NCBI RefSeq assembly: GCF_001984175.1
Contig: NZ_MTQP01000050.1
Span: 62,001 to 126,000 of the forward strand
DNA: 64,000 bases
From: Saccharothrix sp. ALI-22-I
GTDB taxonomy: Bacteria; Actinomycetota; Actinomycetes; Mycobacteriales; Pseudonocardiaceae
Direction of reading: 5' to 3'
Shown here: in pieces, positions 18,077 to 26,795 of the stretch
How the letters are laid out: every line of letters starts with the position of its first letter
Numbering within the stretch: the first letter of the stretch is position 1
Made by a program: the position numbers and the translations under genes
Notes under the pieces: model-generated
Seen by the model: the letters and a program-made list of their open reading frames with translations, nothing else
Told to the model about the DNA's origin: nothing
The model's database searches: none

Positions 18077-19507
18077 CTACAGATCGAGGCCGGTGAGCAC
18101 CAGAACCCGCTGATCGGTCAGGTCCTCCATGGCCGCGCGCACGCCCTCGCGGCCGGTGCCCGACTCCTTGACCCCGCCGTAGGGCATCTGGTCGGCGCGG
18201 AAGCTCGGCACGTCGCCCACGATCACCCCGCCCACCGCGAGGCGCTTGGCGGCCCGGAACGCCAACCGGACGTCGTGCGTGAACAGGCCCGCCTGCAAGC
18301 CGAACCGGGACGCGTTGACCAGGTCGAACGCCTCCTCGACGCTGGGCACGGAGTCCAGCACCACGACCGGGCCGAACACCTCCTCGTCCACCACCTTGCA
18401 GTCCGCGGGCACGTCGGCCAGCACGGTCGGCTCGTAGGACGCGCCGGTCCGCCGGCCACCGGTCAGCAGTCGCGCGCCCGCCGCCACGGCCTCGTCCACC
18501 CACGTCTCGACGCGCCGTGCGGCGGCCTCGTTGATCAGCGGGCCGACGTCGGTGGCCGGGTCGGTCGGGTCGCCGGTGCCGAGCTTGCGCACGTGCGCCA
18601 CCACGGCTTCCGCCAACGCCGGGTACACGTCCTGGTGGGCGTACACGCGTTGCACCGAGATGCACGACTGTCCACCTTGGTACATCGAGAACGTGGCGAT
18701 CCTTTGCGCGGCCCGGTCCAGGTCGGTCCAATCAGGACAGACGACGGCCGCCGCGTTGCCGCCCAGCTCCAGCACGACGTGCTTGCGCGGCACCCGGTCC
18801 AGGATCGAGTAGCCCACCGGACCCGATCCGGTGAACGACACCACGGGCAGCCGAGGGTCGTCGGCCAGCCCGCCCGCCACCTCGTTGGGCACCGGCAGCA
18901 CCGACCACGACCCGGCGGGCAGGTCGGTCTCCGCCAACAGCTCGCCCAGGAGCAGCGCCACCAACGGCGTCGTCGGCGCGGGCTTGACCACGATCGGCGC
19001 GCCGACCGCCAACGCGGGCGCGACCTTGTGCGCCACCAGGTTCAGCGGGAAGTTGAACGGCGCGATACCCAGCACGGGGCCGCGCGGCGCCCGCCGCACC
19101 AACGCCAGCCTGCCGTTCGCGGCCGGGTCGGTGTCCAGCCGCTGGAGTTCACCGGAGAACCGGCGGGCCTCCTCGGCGGCCCACCGGAACGTCGACACCG
19201 CGCGGGTCACCTCGATCCGCGACCACTTCACCGGTTTGCCGGACTCGGCGGTGATCAGCGCGGCGACCTCGTCGGCCCGTTCGGCGAGCCGCCGCGACAC
19301 GTGGTCCAGTGCCGCCGCTCGGGCGTGCGCGGGCAGGTCGGCGAAGTCGCCGGCCACGGCGTGCGCGGCGGCGACGGCCCGTTCCACGTCCTCGGCGGTG
19401 GCGTTGGACGTGACACCGGCCAGGGCGCCGTCGTGCGGGGTGCGGATCTCGACCAGGTCGTCGCTCGTCGCGGGCTGCCCCGCGACCCAGTACGGCGTCG
19501 TCGTCAC
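18077..19507 (-). CDS. aldehyde dehydrogenase family protein
   Basis: 476 residues from a GTG at 19507 with GGAAGGAGCG upstream; the longer frame to 19633 is not needed. NAD(P)-dependent oxidation of an aldehyde to its acid. Visible are the coenzyme region (GIAPFNFPLNLVAHK, VVKPAPTTPL, SFTGSGPVGY), the general-base Glu in VLELGGNAAAV, the nucleophilic Cys in YQGGQSCISVQRV, and the VDEEVFGPV and MPYGGVKESGTGREG end motifs. All catalytic residues are present. The substrate is not predictable; the nearest branches are succinate-semialdehyde/lactaldehyde-type enzymes. It has no evident operon partner. Its 3' end touches the accessory zone, so it marks the start of the conserved chromosome. Confidence 0.9.
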   Translation of the reverse strand: MTTTPYWVAGQPATSDDLVEIRTPHDGALAGVTSNATAEDVERAVAAAHAVAGDFADLPAHARAAALDHVSRRLAERADEVAALITAESGKPVKWSRIEVTRAVSTFRWAAEEARRFSGELQRLDTDPAANGRLALVRRAPRGPVLGIAPFNFPLNLVAHKVAPALAVGAPIVVKPAPTTPLVALLLGELLAETDLPAGSWSVLPVPNEVAGGLADDPRLPVVSFTGSGPVGYSILDRVPRKHVVLELGGNAAAVVCPDWTDLDRAAQRIATFSMYQGGQSCISVQRVYAHQDVYPALAEAVVAHVRKLGTGDPTDPATDVGPLINEAAARRVETWVDEAVAAGARLLTGGRRTGASYEPTVLADVPADCKVVDEEVFGPVVVLDSVPSVEEAFDLVNASRFGLQAGLFTHDVRLAFRAAKRLAVGGVIVGDVPSFRADQMPYGGVKESGTGREGVRAAMEDLTDQRVLVLTGLDL

Positions 19508-19825
19508 TTGAGCGCTCCTTCCACCACGTCCAGGCCTTCGGTGCGCAGACGGGCCAGGCTCCAGCATCGACCGGCCGACGGTCGGACGACAGTATCCAGT
19601 GTGGTGAGTCCGGGTGGTGGAAGTTGTGCACAATGTCGATGTCGCGGCGGGGCGACCCGCAGGGTGACTTGCCGCACCGGGTGAACGTCATCACGTCGAC
19701 CAGCGGCGGGCGGTGCGGTATCAGGCGGTACCAGGCTGTACCCCGGTGCCGAGTACGCCGCGTTCGTGCACGGCGACTCGGCCGATCGTGCACCGGGTAT
19801 CACCTTTTCGGGTGTTCTTCGACGC
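19508..19825. other. intergenic stretch
   Basis: Upstream DNA of the aldehyde dehydrogenase. It contains the direct repeat GTACCAGGCTGTACC region at about 19729 and an inverted pair TCGTGCACGG / TCGTGCACCG (about 19764 and 19788). No gene is evident. Confidence 0.4.
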
Positions 19826-19993
19826 TCAGCCTGTCGGCTCCCCGCCGTTCACGGGGCCGTGCTCGTACTCTTCATCGGGGTCGGCACCGTACTGCGCCGG
19901 CCTGACCTCGTTCACTTCACCCAGGGCGTCCAGCTTCGCGGCAGGGTCGTCGATGAACTCGTCGATCGTGGGCTCGCGCTCGCGTTCGGTCAT
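19826..19993 (-). CDS. small acidic protein, unknown
   Basis: 55 residues from the ATG at 19993. The sequence begins MTEREREPTIDEFIDDPAAK and ends DPDEEYEHGPVNGGEPTG: strongly acidic, no hydrophobic segment, no cysteine. Codon third positions are GC-rich throughout, as expected for a real gene in this genome. No clear Shine-Dalgarno sequence precedes it. Similar tiny acidic proteins occur in actinobacteria without a known role. It is divergent from the kinase gene. Confidence 0.55.
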   Translation of the reverse strand: MTEREREPTIDEFIDDPAAKLDALGEVNEVRPAQYGADPDEEYEHGPVNGGEPTG

Positions 19994-20181
19994 GTCGCGG
20001 AGGTACCCAGCGGGCGGCGGTCCGACACGAGTTCGGGAACCCGAACAATCCGGTGGTTTCCCGCGCGGACGCTACGGGTACGTGGACCCGAAACGGCATA
20101 ACGGGGTGGCTGGCCGGGCCGCGCGACCGGTAGCTTCCAGCGTCCGGACCGGCTTCGTCGACACAGCGGAGGTTCAACCGG

Positions 20182-21498
20182 ATGTGGGACGGTGACCTGA
20201 CCGGAGAGGTGGTCGACGGCAGGTACGCGCTGGGCACCCTGTACGGGTCGGGCGGCATGGCCGAGGTGTACCGCGCGTTCGACACCCGCCTCGACCGGAA
20301 GGTCGCGATCAAGTTCTTCCAGGGCGAGGCCTCCGGTGAGGACCGCATCCGGCTGGACCGCGAGGCGCAGGTGTTGGGCGCGATGCGCTGCCCCGGCCTG
20401 GTCGAGGTGTACGACACCGGGAGCTACCGCGGTCGTCCCTATTTCGTGATGCAGCCGATCGAGGGCGGCACGCTGCGCCGCCGGATGCGCGGCGCGCTGT
20501 CACCCGAGGTGGTGGCCGCGGTCGGCGCGCAGATCGCCGGCGTGCTGGCCCACGTGCACGCGCACGACGTGGTGCACCGGGACGTGAAGCCGTCGAACAT
20601 CCTGCTCGACGGCGCCGGGCGGCGCGCGTACCTGGCCGATTTCGGGTTGGCGCTGCAAGCGCAGGTCACCCGGGTGACCAAGTCCGGGATACTGGTCGGC
20701 ACCGCCGGTTACCTGGCGCCCGAGCAGGTGCGGGGCGGCGACGTGCTGCCCGCCGCCGATGTCTACGCGCTGGGCCTGGTGCTGCTGGAGTGCCTGACCG
20801 GCCGGCCCGAATACCCCGGCGGTGACACGGAGGCGGCGCTGTCGCGGCTGCACCGGGAGCCGCGCATCCCGGCCAACCTGCCCGAGCCGTGGGCCCGGGT
20901 GCTGACCGCGATGACCGCGTCGAGCCCGGCCAAGCGGCCGTCGGCGGCGGAGTGCGAGCGGCTGCTCAGCGCGGCGCAGCGGGCCAGCGTGGGGCTGCCA
21001 CCGCTGGTCGAGGTGGCGGTGGCGGAGCGGCCCGAGGAAGCGCCCGCGCGCAAGACCGACAACCGGGTGCTGCTGGGTGGCGCGGCCGCCGCCGCGGCGG
21101 CGTTGACCCTGCTGACCCTGGTGACGTTGCGGGACACGTCCGCGCCGGACACCGGTGAGCAGGCCGGTCCGGTCACCACGAGCAGGGTGTCCGATCCGGT
21201 CGCGGAACAGGCCCCGAGCACGGGCGTGGTCGTGCCGGGCGTCCCGTCGGCCTCTACGGTGACCGTGGTGGAGGGCGCGCCGGTGCCGCCGCCGGCCGGG
21301 AGCGGGAACGACGACGGCGCGGACGATGGTGCGGACGACGGGACGGGTGGCGGCACCACCACCACGACCAAGACCAAGACCGACCGTGAGACGCCGGCCA
21401 ACGTTCCGACGAACGCCCCGGTGATCGTGCCGACACCGGCGCCGCCGCCGGTGGTCGGGCCGCCGCCCAAGGACCGCGGTGGGGTCGGCCGGGGCTGA
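20182..21498 (+). CDS. transmembrane Ser/Thr protein kinase (PknB-like)
   Basis: 438 residues; GGAGG lies just upstream of the ATG. An active-looking Hanks-type kinase domain fills residues 10-270: glycine loop GSGGMAEVY, Lys44 in VAIK, HRDVKPSN with Asp134, DFG at 153-155, and APE in AGYLAPEQ. A single transmembrane helix follows (about 298-316, Ala/Leu rich), then a Thr/Pro/Asp-rich extracellular tail with a long poly-Thr run and no PASTA or other sensor domain. It autophosphorylates and phosphorylates proteins on Ser/Thr at the membrane. Compare the pseudokinase at 32,266, which lacks these residues. Confidence 0.92.
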   Translation: MWDGDLTGEVVDGRYALGTLYGSGGMAEVYRAFDTRLDRKVAIKFFQGEASGEDRIRLDREAQVLGAMRCPGLVEVYDTGSYRGRPYFVMQPIEGGTLRRRMRGALSPEVVAAVGAQIAGVLAHVHAHDVVHRDVKPSNILLDGAGRRAYLADFGLALQAQVTRVTKSGILVGTAGYLAPEQVRGGDVLPAADVYALGLVLLECLTGRPEYPGGDTEAALSRLHREPRIPANLPEPWARVLTAMTASSPAKRPSAAECERLLSAAQRASVGLPPLVEVAVAERPEEAPARKTDNRVLLGGAAAAAAALTLLTLVTLRDTSAPDTGEQAGPVTTSRVSDPVAEQAPSTGVVVPGVPSASTVTVVEGAPVPPPAGSGNDDGADDGADDGTGGGTTTTTKTKTDRETPANVPTNAPVIVPTPAPPPVVGPPPKDRGGVGRG

Positions 21499-21539
21499 AG
21501 TGCCGTTGTTCGAGAGCGGCCGGCCGGGGGCGTCAGGGG

Positions 21540-22496
21540 TCAGCGCAGGGCGGGCAGCAGTTCCGCCTTGGCGAAGTCGAGGAAGTCCGACTGGTGGTCG
21601 CCGCCGATCTGCACCAGCGCCAGGTCGGTGAACCCCGCGTCGCGGAACTTGCCCACCGCCTCCACCACCGGCCCGACCTCCGGCCCGCACGGGATCTGCT
21701 CGGCCACGTCCTCCGGCCGCACGAACTGCGTCGCACCGGCGAACCCTGCCGTCCCGGGCAACTCCGAGTTGACCTTCCACCCACCGGCGAACCAGCGGAA
21801 CTGCTCGTGCGCCCGTTCGACCGCCTTGTCCCGGTCCTGGTCCCAGCAGATCGGCAGCTGACCGATCTTCCGCGACTGCCGGCCCTGGAAGACGTCCCAC
21901 TCCTGGCTCAACGACGCGTCCGGCTCGGTCGCCACCATCGCGTCGGCCAGCGGCGCGAACGTGCGCACCGACTGCCCACCGGACACCGCCACCGCGATCG
22001 GCACGCGCTGCTCGGGCAGGTCCCACAGCTTCGCCGAATCCACCCGGAAGTGCTGCCCGGAGTAGTTGACGTACCCGCCGTCGAACAGCTGCGAGATGAT
22101 CTCCACCGCCTCGCGCAGCAACTCGTGCCGCACGTTCACCGGCGGCCAGCCGCGCCCGACCACGTGCTCGTTCAGGTTCTCACCAGCGCCGATGCCCAGG
22201 GTGAACCGGTTGCCGGACAGCAGTTGCACGGTCGCGGCCTTCTGCGCCACCACGGCCGGGTGGTACCGCACGGTCGGACAGGTCACGTAGGTCATCAGCT
22301 CGACCCGCTCCGTCGCCTGCGTGACGGCGCCGAGCACGCTCCACGCGTACGGCGCGTGCCCCTGCTCGTCCAGCCACGGCGAGTAGTGGTCGCTCATCAC
22401 CTCGAAATCGAAGCCCGCCTGCTCGGCCTGCGCCGCGTGCGCCACCAACTCGCGTGGCCCGGCCTGCTCTGTCATCAGGGTGTAGCCGATCCGCAC
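21540..22496 (-). CDS. F420-dependent LLM-class oxidoreductase
   Basis: 318 residues, TIM-barrel luciferase-like. The N-terminus MRIGYTLMTEQAGPRELVAH, FDFEVMSDHYSPWLDEQGHA, and the cofactor-side sequence NRFTLGIGAGENLNEHVVG are the hallmarks of the G6PDH/F420-dependent subfamily (TIGR03557 type). These enzymes transfer hydride between F420 and alcohol or ketone substrates; the substrate here is unknown. The presence of an F420 enzyme supports an actinobacterial host. It lies 8 bases downstream of an HAD phosphatase gene on the same strand, so the two are probably cotranscribed. Confidence 0.9.
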   Translation of the reverse strand: MRIGYTLMTEQAGPRELVAHAAQAEQAGFDFEVMSDHYSPWLDEQGHAPYAWSVLGAVTQATERVELMTYVTCPTVRYHPAVVAQKAATVQLLSGNRFTLGIGAGENLNEHVVGRGWPPVNVRHELLREAVEIISQLFDGGYVNYSGQHFRVDSAKLWDLPEQRVPIAVAVSGGQSVRTFAPLADAMVATEPDASLSQEWDVFQGRQSRKIGQLPICWDQDRDKAVERAHEQFRWFAGGWKVNSELPGTAGFAGATQFVRPEDVAEQIPCGPEVGPVVEAVGKFRDAGFTDLALVQIGGDHQSDFLDFAKAELLPALR

Positions 22497-22504
22497 GCTT
22501 CCTC

Positions 22505-23152
22505 CTACGCCATCGGCAGGTCGGTGAGGTCCGCCCGCAACTCGTCGAGTTCTTCGTAGACTGCCGACGCCCCGTGCTCGCGCAACTCGGCTTCACCGAA
22601 ACCACCCGTGCGAAGGCACACGACGGGCAGGCCGGTCCGCCGCGCGGCGTCGCAGTCCCACACGGAGTCGCCGATGACCACGGCCCGTCCGGTCGCGTTG
22701 ACCCGCCGCAACGCCACCTCGATCAGGTCCGGCGCGGGCTTGCTCTCCTCGACGTCGTCCGCCGAGGTCGACGGGACGCCGGACGCGTCGATCAACTTCA
22801 GGTAGTGGTCCACGTGGTGGCGTTTGCCGGAACTCGCCAGCACCACCGTGAACTGGTGCTCCAGGGCCGCGGCGACCAGGCGGTGGGCGCCCTCCAACGG
22901 CCGGATCTCGGCCAGCATCGGTTCGAACGCCGCCTCCCACGCGGTGCGGAGGTCGTCGCCGTGCTCACGTTCCACGTGCTCGCCCGCGACGGCGGTGACC
23001 AGCTTGTCGCCGCCCATTCCGATGGCCCGGTGCAGTCTCCAGGTCGGCACGGTGATGTCGAAGCGGCGGAACGCGCGGAACCAGGCCACCGCGTGGTGGT
23101 AGTTGGTGTCCACCAGCGTGCCGTCCACGTCGAGGACGAGCGTGTTGGTCAT
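22505..23152 (-). CDS. HAD family phosphatase (phosphoglycolate phosphatase-like)
   Basis: 215 residues with all four HAD motifs: LDVDGTLVDTN (nucleophile Asp and acid/base Asp), VLASSGK (Ser/Thr), ESKPAPDLI (Lys) and VVIGDSVWDCDAARRTG (acidic pair). The cap between residues 20 and 90 is alpha-helical (subclass I). Removes phosphate from small metabolites; the specific substrate is not readable. Probably first in a two-gene unit with the LLM oxidoreductase. The intergenic repeat cluster at 23275 lies upstream. Confidence 0.9.
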   Translation of the reverse strand: MTNTLVLDVDGTLVDTNYHHAVAWFRAFRRFDITVPTWRLHRAIGMGGDKLVTAVAGEHVEREHGDDLRTAWEAAFEPMLAEIRPLEGAHRLVAAALEHQFTVVLASSGKRHHVDHYLKLIDASGVPSTSADDVEESKPAPDLIEVALRRVNATGRAVVIGDSVWDCDAARRTGLPVVCLRTGGFGEAELREHGASAVYEELDELRADLTDLPMA

Positions 23153-23223
23153 GCGGCCTGGTTAGCCCGACCGGAGGACCCGCAAACCGGCCGACGCCGT
23201 CAACCACGCGAGGACTGGCGTGT

Positions 23224-23355
23224 CCTGAAGGTTGAATTCGGGTGTCCTGAACGTACGACTCTCGCGTTCTGAACGTTGGACACGCGTGTTCTGGGGGTTG
23301 GACACGCGTGTTCTGGGGGTTGGACACGCGTGTTCTGGGGGTTGGACACGCGGGT
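23224..23355. repeat. intergenic tandem repeat, core GTTGGACACGCG
   Basis: Three full 22-bp units with the core GTTGGACACGCGTGTTC start at 23275, 23297 and 23319; a partial unit starts at 23341. Degenerate copies precede them (CTGAACGTACG, TTCTGAACG). Each unit contains the 10-bp palindrome ACACGCGTGT. The same family recurs at 47,968-48,182. It lies between two minus-strand genes. Confidence 0.8.
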
Positions 23356-23389
23356 TGTGGGTGGGGCGGGCGGGTCGTGGGGGTGGGGG

Positions 23390-24133
23390 TCAGCGGGGTG
23401 GGTGGGGGAGGGAGGTTAGGAAGTCTTCGATCAGGTGGGCCCAGTCGGTGGGGGCCTCTAGTGCGGGGGCGTGGCCGCTGTTGAGTTCGGCCCAGCGGGC
23501 GTTGGGGATCAGGTCGGCTAGGGCGCGGGTGGTGGCGGGGGCGATCAGGCGGTCCTGTTTGGTGCCGATCACCAGTGTTGGGACGGCTAGGGATGGGAGC
23601 TCATCGCGGAGGTCGATGCGTTGGGTCAGGTCTACTTGTTCTGGTGTGCCGGGTGGGATGGTCAGGGCGATCAGTTCCAGGAAGCCTTCGGTCTGCTCGG
23701 CGGTCATCCGGCGGCGGAACGGTTCGCCTAGAGCGATCGACATGAGGTAGCGGGCCAAAGTCGGGCGGTCGCCGTTCAGCAATCGGCCCCACTCGGCCAT
23801 CCGCGCCCTGGTCTCGTCGTCGATGTGGGCGAAGCCGGCGGTCAGGACCAGGGCCGTCACTCGCTCGGGATGCCGCCGGGCCGCGCGCACCGCGACCGCG
23901 CACCCCATCGAGAAGCCGACGATCGCGAACCGCTCCTCGCCGTCGGCGGCGGCCACCAGTCGGTCGGCCAGGTCGTCCAGGTCCAGCGGCGCGGTCGCGC
24001 GCGGTGTGGTGCCGGAGCCGGGGAAGTCCACCGCGTGCACCTTGCGCCGGCGCGACAGCTGCGGGATGAGCGGGCTGAAGTTCGCGCGGACGGTGCCACC
24101 GGCCCCGTGGGCGAGCAGAAGTGCGGGAGTCAC
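23390..24133 (-). CDS. alpha/beta fold hydrolase
   Basis: 247 residues from the GTG at 24133, which overlaps the upstream stop (GTGA). Standard fold: oxyanion region LLLAHGAGGTVRANF, nucleophile in IVGFSMGCAVAVRAA, acid probably in LVIGTKQDRLI, and His in ELNSGHAPALEAP. The cap region (residues 100-170) is helical. Substrate unknown. Translational coupling to the acyltransferase-domain protein upstream suggests a shared lipid or ester pathway. Confidence 0.87.
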   Translation of the reverse strand: MTPALLLAHGAGGTVRANFSPLIPQLSRRRKVHAVDFPGSGTTPRATAPLDLDDLADRLVAAADGEERFAIVGFSMGCAVAVRAARRHPERVTALVLTAGFAHIDDETRARMAEWGRLLNGDRPTLARYLMSIALGEPFRRRMTAEQTEGFLELIALTIPPGTPEQVDLTQRIDLRDELPSLAVPTLVIGTKQDRLIAPATTRALADLIPNARWAELNSGHAPALEAPTDWAHLIEDFLTSLPHPPR

Positions 24134-24588
24134 CTGGCCGATTCTGCCGGGCGACGCCGGTGCAGCGCCGCCAATTCCGTTCGCAGGGCGGTCTGCAACC
24201 AGCGCGAATCCGCCATCCACGGTTGGTTGGTGTGCAAGCACACATGCACACAGCTTCGGTACGCCGACAGCGCGACGCCCACCGCGTGCCCCGCGGCCAG
24301 CGGCGCGACCGGGTACACCTCGCACAGCTCCGCGCCGTCCAGCCGCAGCGGGATCGACGGCAGGTGCACGCTGGTGACCAGCGCGTCGAACAGCAGCGGC
24401 GCGCACAGGCCGGCGATCGGCGCGGCGATCCGGTGCAGCACGGGCGGGATGCGTTCGGCCAGCAGTGGGAACGCGCCCGCGCCCCGGTCGATGCCCGCAG
24501 CCTTGTGCCGGTCCATGCCGTCGAACAGCCGCAGGCCCTCCAGGCAGAGGAAGGCGACGCCCAACGGGCTCAGCTGGTCGGTGCTCAT
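24130..24588 (-). CDS. WS/DGAT C-terminal-domain-like protein
   Basis: 152 residues from the ATG at 24588. The sequence resembles only the C-terminal DUF1298 domain of wax-ester synthase/diacylglycerol acyltransferases: LVTSVHLPSIPLRLDGAELC, EVYPVAPLAAGHAVGVALSA and YRSCVHVCLHTNQP. The N-terminal half, which holds the HHxxxDG active site in that family, is absent, so it cannot be an ordinary acyltransferase. Full-length relatives have about 450 residues. It may be a split or decayed gene, but the coupling to the hydrolase by a 4-base overlap suggests it is still translated. Family assignment is moderate. Confidence 0.6.
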   Translation of the reverse strand: MSTDQLSPLGVAFLCLEGLRLFDGMDRHKAAGIDRGAGAFPLLAERIPPVLHRIAAPIAGLCAPLLFDALVTSVHLPSIPLRLDGAELCEVYPVAPLAAGHAVGVALSAYRSCVHVCLHTNQPWMADSRWLQTALRTELAALHRRRPAESAR

Positions 24589-24739
24589 CACCGTCCAGGC
24601 AACCACGCGGGCGTGACGTGCGGGTGGCACCGGCGTGACGCCAGGCAACGCGACCGCCGAGCATCACCCGAACGTGTCAGCCGACGTGTCGGCCGAACGT
24701 CTTGGGCGAGCCGGTCGGTCGAGCGGTCGGCCGTCGTGG

Positions 24740-25654
24740 TCAGCCGATGTAGACGCGGATCGTGGTGCCGGCTTCGCTGGTGTGCACGCGGACCAGGTCG
24801 CACAGCAGGTTCACCAGCATCACGCCGTACCCGCCGCGCGCGTTCGCGCCGGGATTGCGCCTGCCCACCATGGGATTCGCGAGTTGGCCCCCGTCGCGCA
24901 CCTCGCACACCACCACGTCACCCTCGCGCCACAGCAGCAGCGTGCCGAAGCCGCCCGCGTGCACCACGCTGTTGGTGGTCAGCTCGTTGACCGCGAGTAC
25001 CAGGTCCTCGACCTGGTCGGCGGTCAGCCCCGCGTCGGCGGCGAACCCGGCCACCAGCCGGCGGGTGGCGCTCAGGTTGTCCAGGTCGAACCGGCGGGTC
25101 AGCACGTCCGGCGGCGGCGCGGGCAGCGGCCGGTTGAACTCCTCGGCGATCAGGAACGGCTCGCGGTAGTTGTCGCTCTGCCTGCGCCGTTGCTCCTCGA
25201 CCATGATCGGGTGCGTGGTCTCCGCGTCGCGCACGGCCTGTGGCGTGAGGTTCGCGGTGTCGTACGGGCAGAGAATCCAGGCGGGGCGGTCCTCGAACGC
25301 GGTGTTGATCAGCGCCTCGTGCTGCACGCACGCCGGGTACTCCAGTTCGGAGCGGTCCGGCCAGATCGGTTCGCCGATGATCCGGACCCGGCCGCCGCCC
25401 GAGTTGTCGGTGAACGCGGTCAGCACCCCGGGGATGATCCGGCCGGGGTTGCGCCCCGCGCGTCTCATGTCCAGGAACTCCACCTGCGCGGCCTGTCCGC
25501 CCAGCGCGCCGCGCAACAGGTCGATGCCCCGTTGCGGCACGGCCACCAGCACCGGTTCGCCCGCGGCGAGCCCGTCGCGCACGAACGGCACGGTGCCCGC
25601 GAGGTACTGCTGGTCGTCGCGGTAGAGCAGTGCCTCGTGCACGAAGTCGACCAC
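24740..25654 (-). CDS. RsbA-like anti-sigma regulator (MEDS plus HATPase)
   Basis: 304 residues. The N-terminal MEDS domain (about 1-160; EALLYRDDQQYLAGTVPFVR) is followed by a histidine-kinase-like ATPase domain (about 185-304) with N-box LVLAVNELTTNSVVHAG, G1-like CEVRDGG and G2-like GGYGVMLVNLLCD. In the family these proteins act as serine kinases or anti-sigma factors for stress sigma factors and respond to signals through MEDS. No cognate sigma factor is adjacent; the STAS protein at 28,750 is a possible but distant partner. Confidence 0.85.
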   Translation of the reverse strand: MVDFVHEALLYRDDQQYLAGTVPFVRDGLAAGEPVLVAVPQRGIDLLRGALGGQAAQVEFLDMRRAGRNPGRIIPGVLTAFTDNSGGGRVRIIGEPIWPDRSELEYPACVQHEALINTAFEDRPAWILCPYDTANLTPQAVRDAETTHPIMVEEQRRRQSDNYREPFLIAEEFNRPLPAPPPDVLTRRFDLDNLSATRRLVAGFAADAGLTADQVEDLVLAVNELTTNSVVHAGGFGTLLLWREGDVVVCEVRDGGQLANPMVGRRNPGANARGGYGVMLVNLLCDLVRVHTSEAGTTIRVYIG

Positions 25655-25696
25655 CGGGGGAACCTCCGAACGGTTGCTGGCGGGAGGCCTGCCCGT

Positions 25697-26203
25697 TCAG
25701 TATCCCGCTCGAACGCCCCGGTGCAGCGCCCTGCGCAGGCAAACGCGTGTCGCAGGGTCCAGACCACGTGCCGCCTCGGCCGCGACGACGTCCCGCAGAC
25801 CCGGCGACAGCTCCGCTACCTCGGTGAATCCGAGTCGTCGGTAATAGGGGCCGTTCCACGGGATGTCGCGGAAGGTGGTCAACGTCAACGCTTCGAGACC
25901 GCGCGCCGCGGCCCAGTGCTCGACGTGGTCGAGCAGCGCCGCGCCGATACCGCGCCGGGCGTGGTCGGGGTGCACGCTGATCTGCTCGACGTGCGCCGCC
26001 CCGTCCACCACCTCGACCGCGACCCAGGCCACCGGGTGCGGGTCGGCGGCCACCCAGACGTGCAGGTGTTCGAGGGTGCTCAGCGGCATCGGGTCGTCGT
26101 CGGTGATCTCCGGCATGCCGAAATCGCGGAACGGCTCACCGGAGGCGCGTTCGATGGCGGGGAGCAGCGGCAGCTCGTCGGGCCGGGCGGGGCGGAGGTC
26201 CAC
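25697..26203 (-). CDS. GNAT family N-acetyltransferase
   Basis: 168 residues from the GTG at 26203 (DLRPARPDELPLLPAIERAS). The acetyl-CoA site is in VEQISVHPDHARRGIGAALL, followed by the HVEHWAAARGLEALTLTTF helix and the PWNGPYYRRLGFTEVAEL end. Typical single-domain GNAT; substrate unknown. It is followed 10 bases later by an SRPBCC protein on the same strand. Confidence 0.87.
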   Translation of the reverse strand: MDLRPARPDELPLLPAIERASGEPFRDFGMPEITDDDPMPLSTLEHLHVWVAADPHPVAWVAVEVVDGAAHVEQISVHPDHARRGIGAALLDHVEHWAAARGLEALTLTTFRDIPWNGPYYRRLGFTEVAELSPGLRDVVAAEAARGLDPATRVCLRRALHRGVRAGY

Positions 26204-26213
26204 CCGTGCATGA

Positions 26214-26585
26214 TCAGCCGGCGGTGAGGTTCTGCTCAACCTCATTAGCCAGCGCTTCGAGCAGGCGTGACGGCAACTGGTCGTCGGCGCAACCGTCCAT
26301 CTGGAGTTCGGCGACGCTGCCCGCCACGCCCGCCAGCGAGACACGGAGGACGCCCCGGCAGCCGTGGTCGGCCAGCGGTTTCCAGGTGAGGAGCAGCCGG
26401 TCGTAGTCGGCGGCCAGGCTCACCTGGTACGGCTCCTCGTGCTGGCGCAGGATCAGCACGTCGTCCGCGCGGCCGACGACCTGGTACGGGGCGGGCAGCC
26501 ACGCGGCGAGGCGGGCCGGGTCGGCGGCGGCGTTGAAGACGAGGTCGGGTAGGGCCGGTACATCTCGTCGGGCGTGGATGGTCAC
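26214..26585 (-). CDS. SRPBCC (START-like) family protein
   Basis: 123 residues from the GTG at 26585; a GTG at 26618 is an alternative. The pattern VFNAAADPARLAAWLPAPYQ and the alternating strands ending ELQMDGCADDQLPSRLLEAL match the SRPBCC/polyketide cyclase-like helix-grip fold. Such proteins bind hydrophobic ligands; this one has no assignable catalytic residue. Probably cotranscribed with the GNAT gene. Confidence 0.7.
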   Translation of the reverse strand: MTIHARRDVPALPDLVFNAAADPARLAAWLPAPYQVVGRADDVLILRQHEEPYQVSLAADYDRLLLTWKPLADHGCRGVLRVSLAGVAGSVAELQMDGCADDQLPSRLLEALANEVEQNLTAG

Positions 26586-26636
26586 GGTGGCCTGGTTACC
26601 CCGTTCGAGCAAGCGCACACCGGGTAATCAGCGGCC

Positions 26637-26795
26637 ATGACCGCACCAGAGGAACCCGCGGACGAACCGGTGGACCCGGACGAGGTCGCCGAGGAAGCGC
26701 CCATCGACCCGACGCCGCAGGAAGTGGACGAGTACCGCCGGTTGATCGGCGACGAGCAGCCGGAGCCCGAGAGTCGGGAGCCCGAAAGCCCGTAG
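26637..26795 (+). CDS. small acidic protein, unknown
   Basis: 52 residues from the ATG at 26637: begins MTAPEEPADEPVDPDEVAEE and continues with PQEVDEYRRLIGDEQPEPES. Extremely acidic and Pro/Glu rich, probably disordered. No strong ribosome site. It is divergent from the SRPBCC gene. The last codons and stop are part of a 20-bp tandem duplication. Confidence 0.55.
   Translation: MTAPEEPADEPVDPDEVAEEAPIDPTPQEVDEYRRLIGDEQPEPESREPESP

Noticed and set aside
18275-19684. 469-codon plus-strand frame opposite the aldehyde dehydrogenase
   Set aside because: Antisense shadow without domains; the dehydrogenase has complete motifs and a good ribosome site.
23224-23355. Possible CRISPR array (regular short repeats)
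   Set aside because: The units are directly adjacent with no unique spacers, and no cas genes are present.
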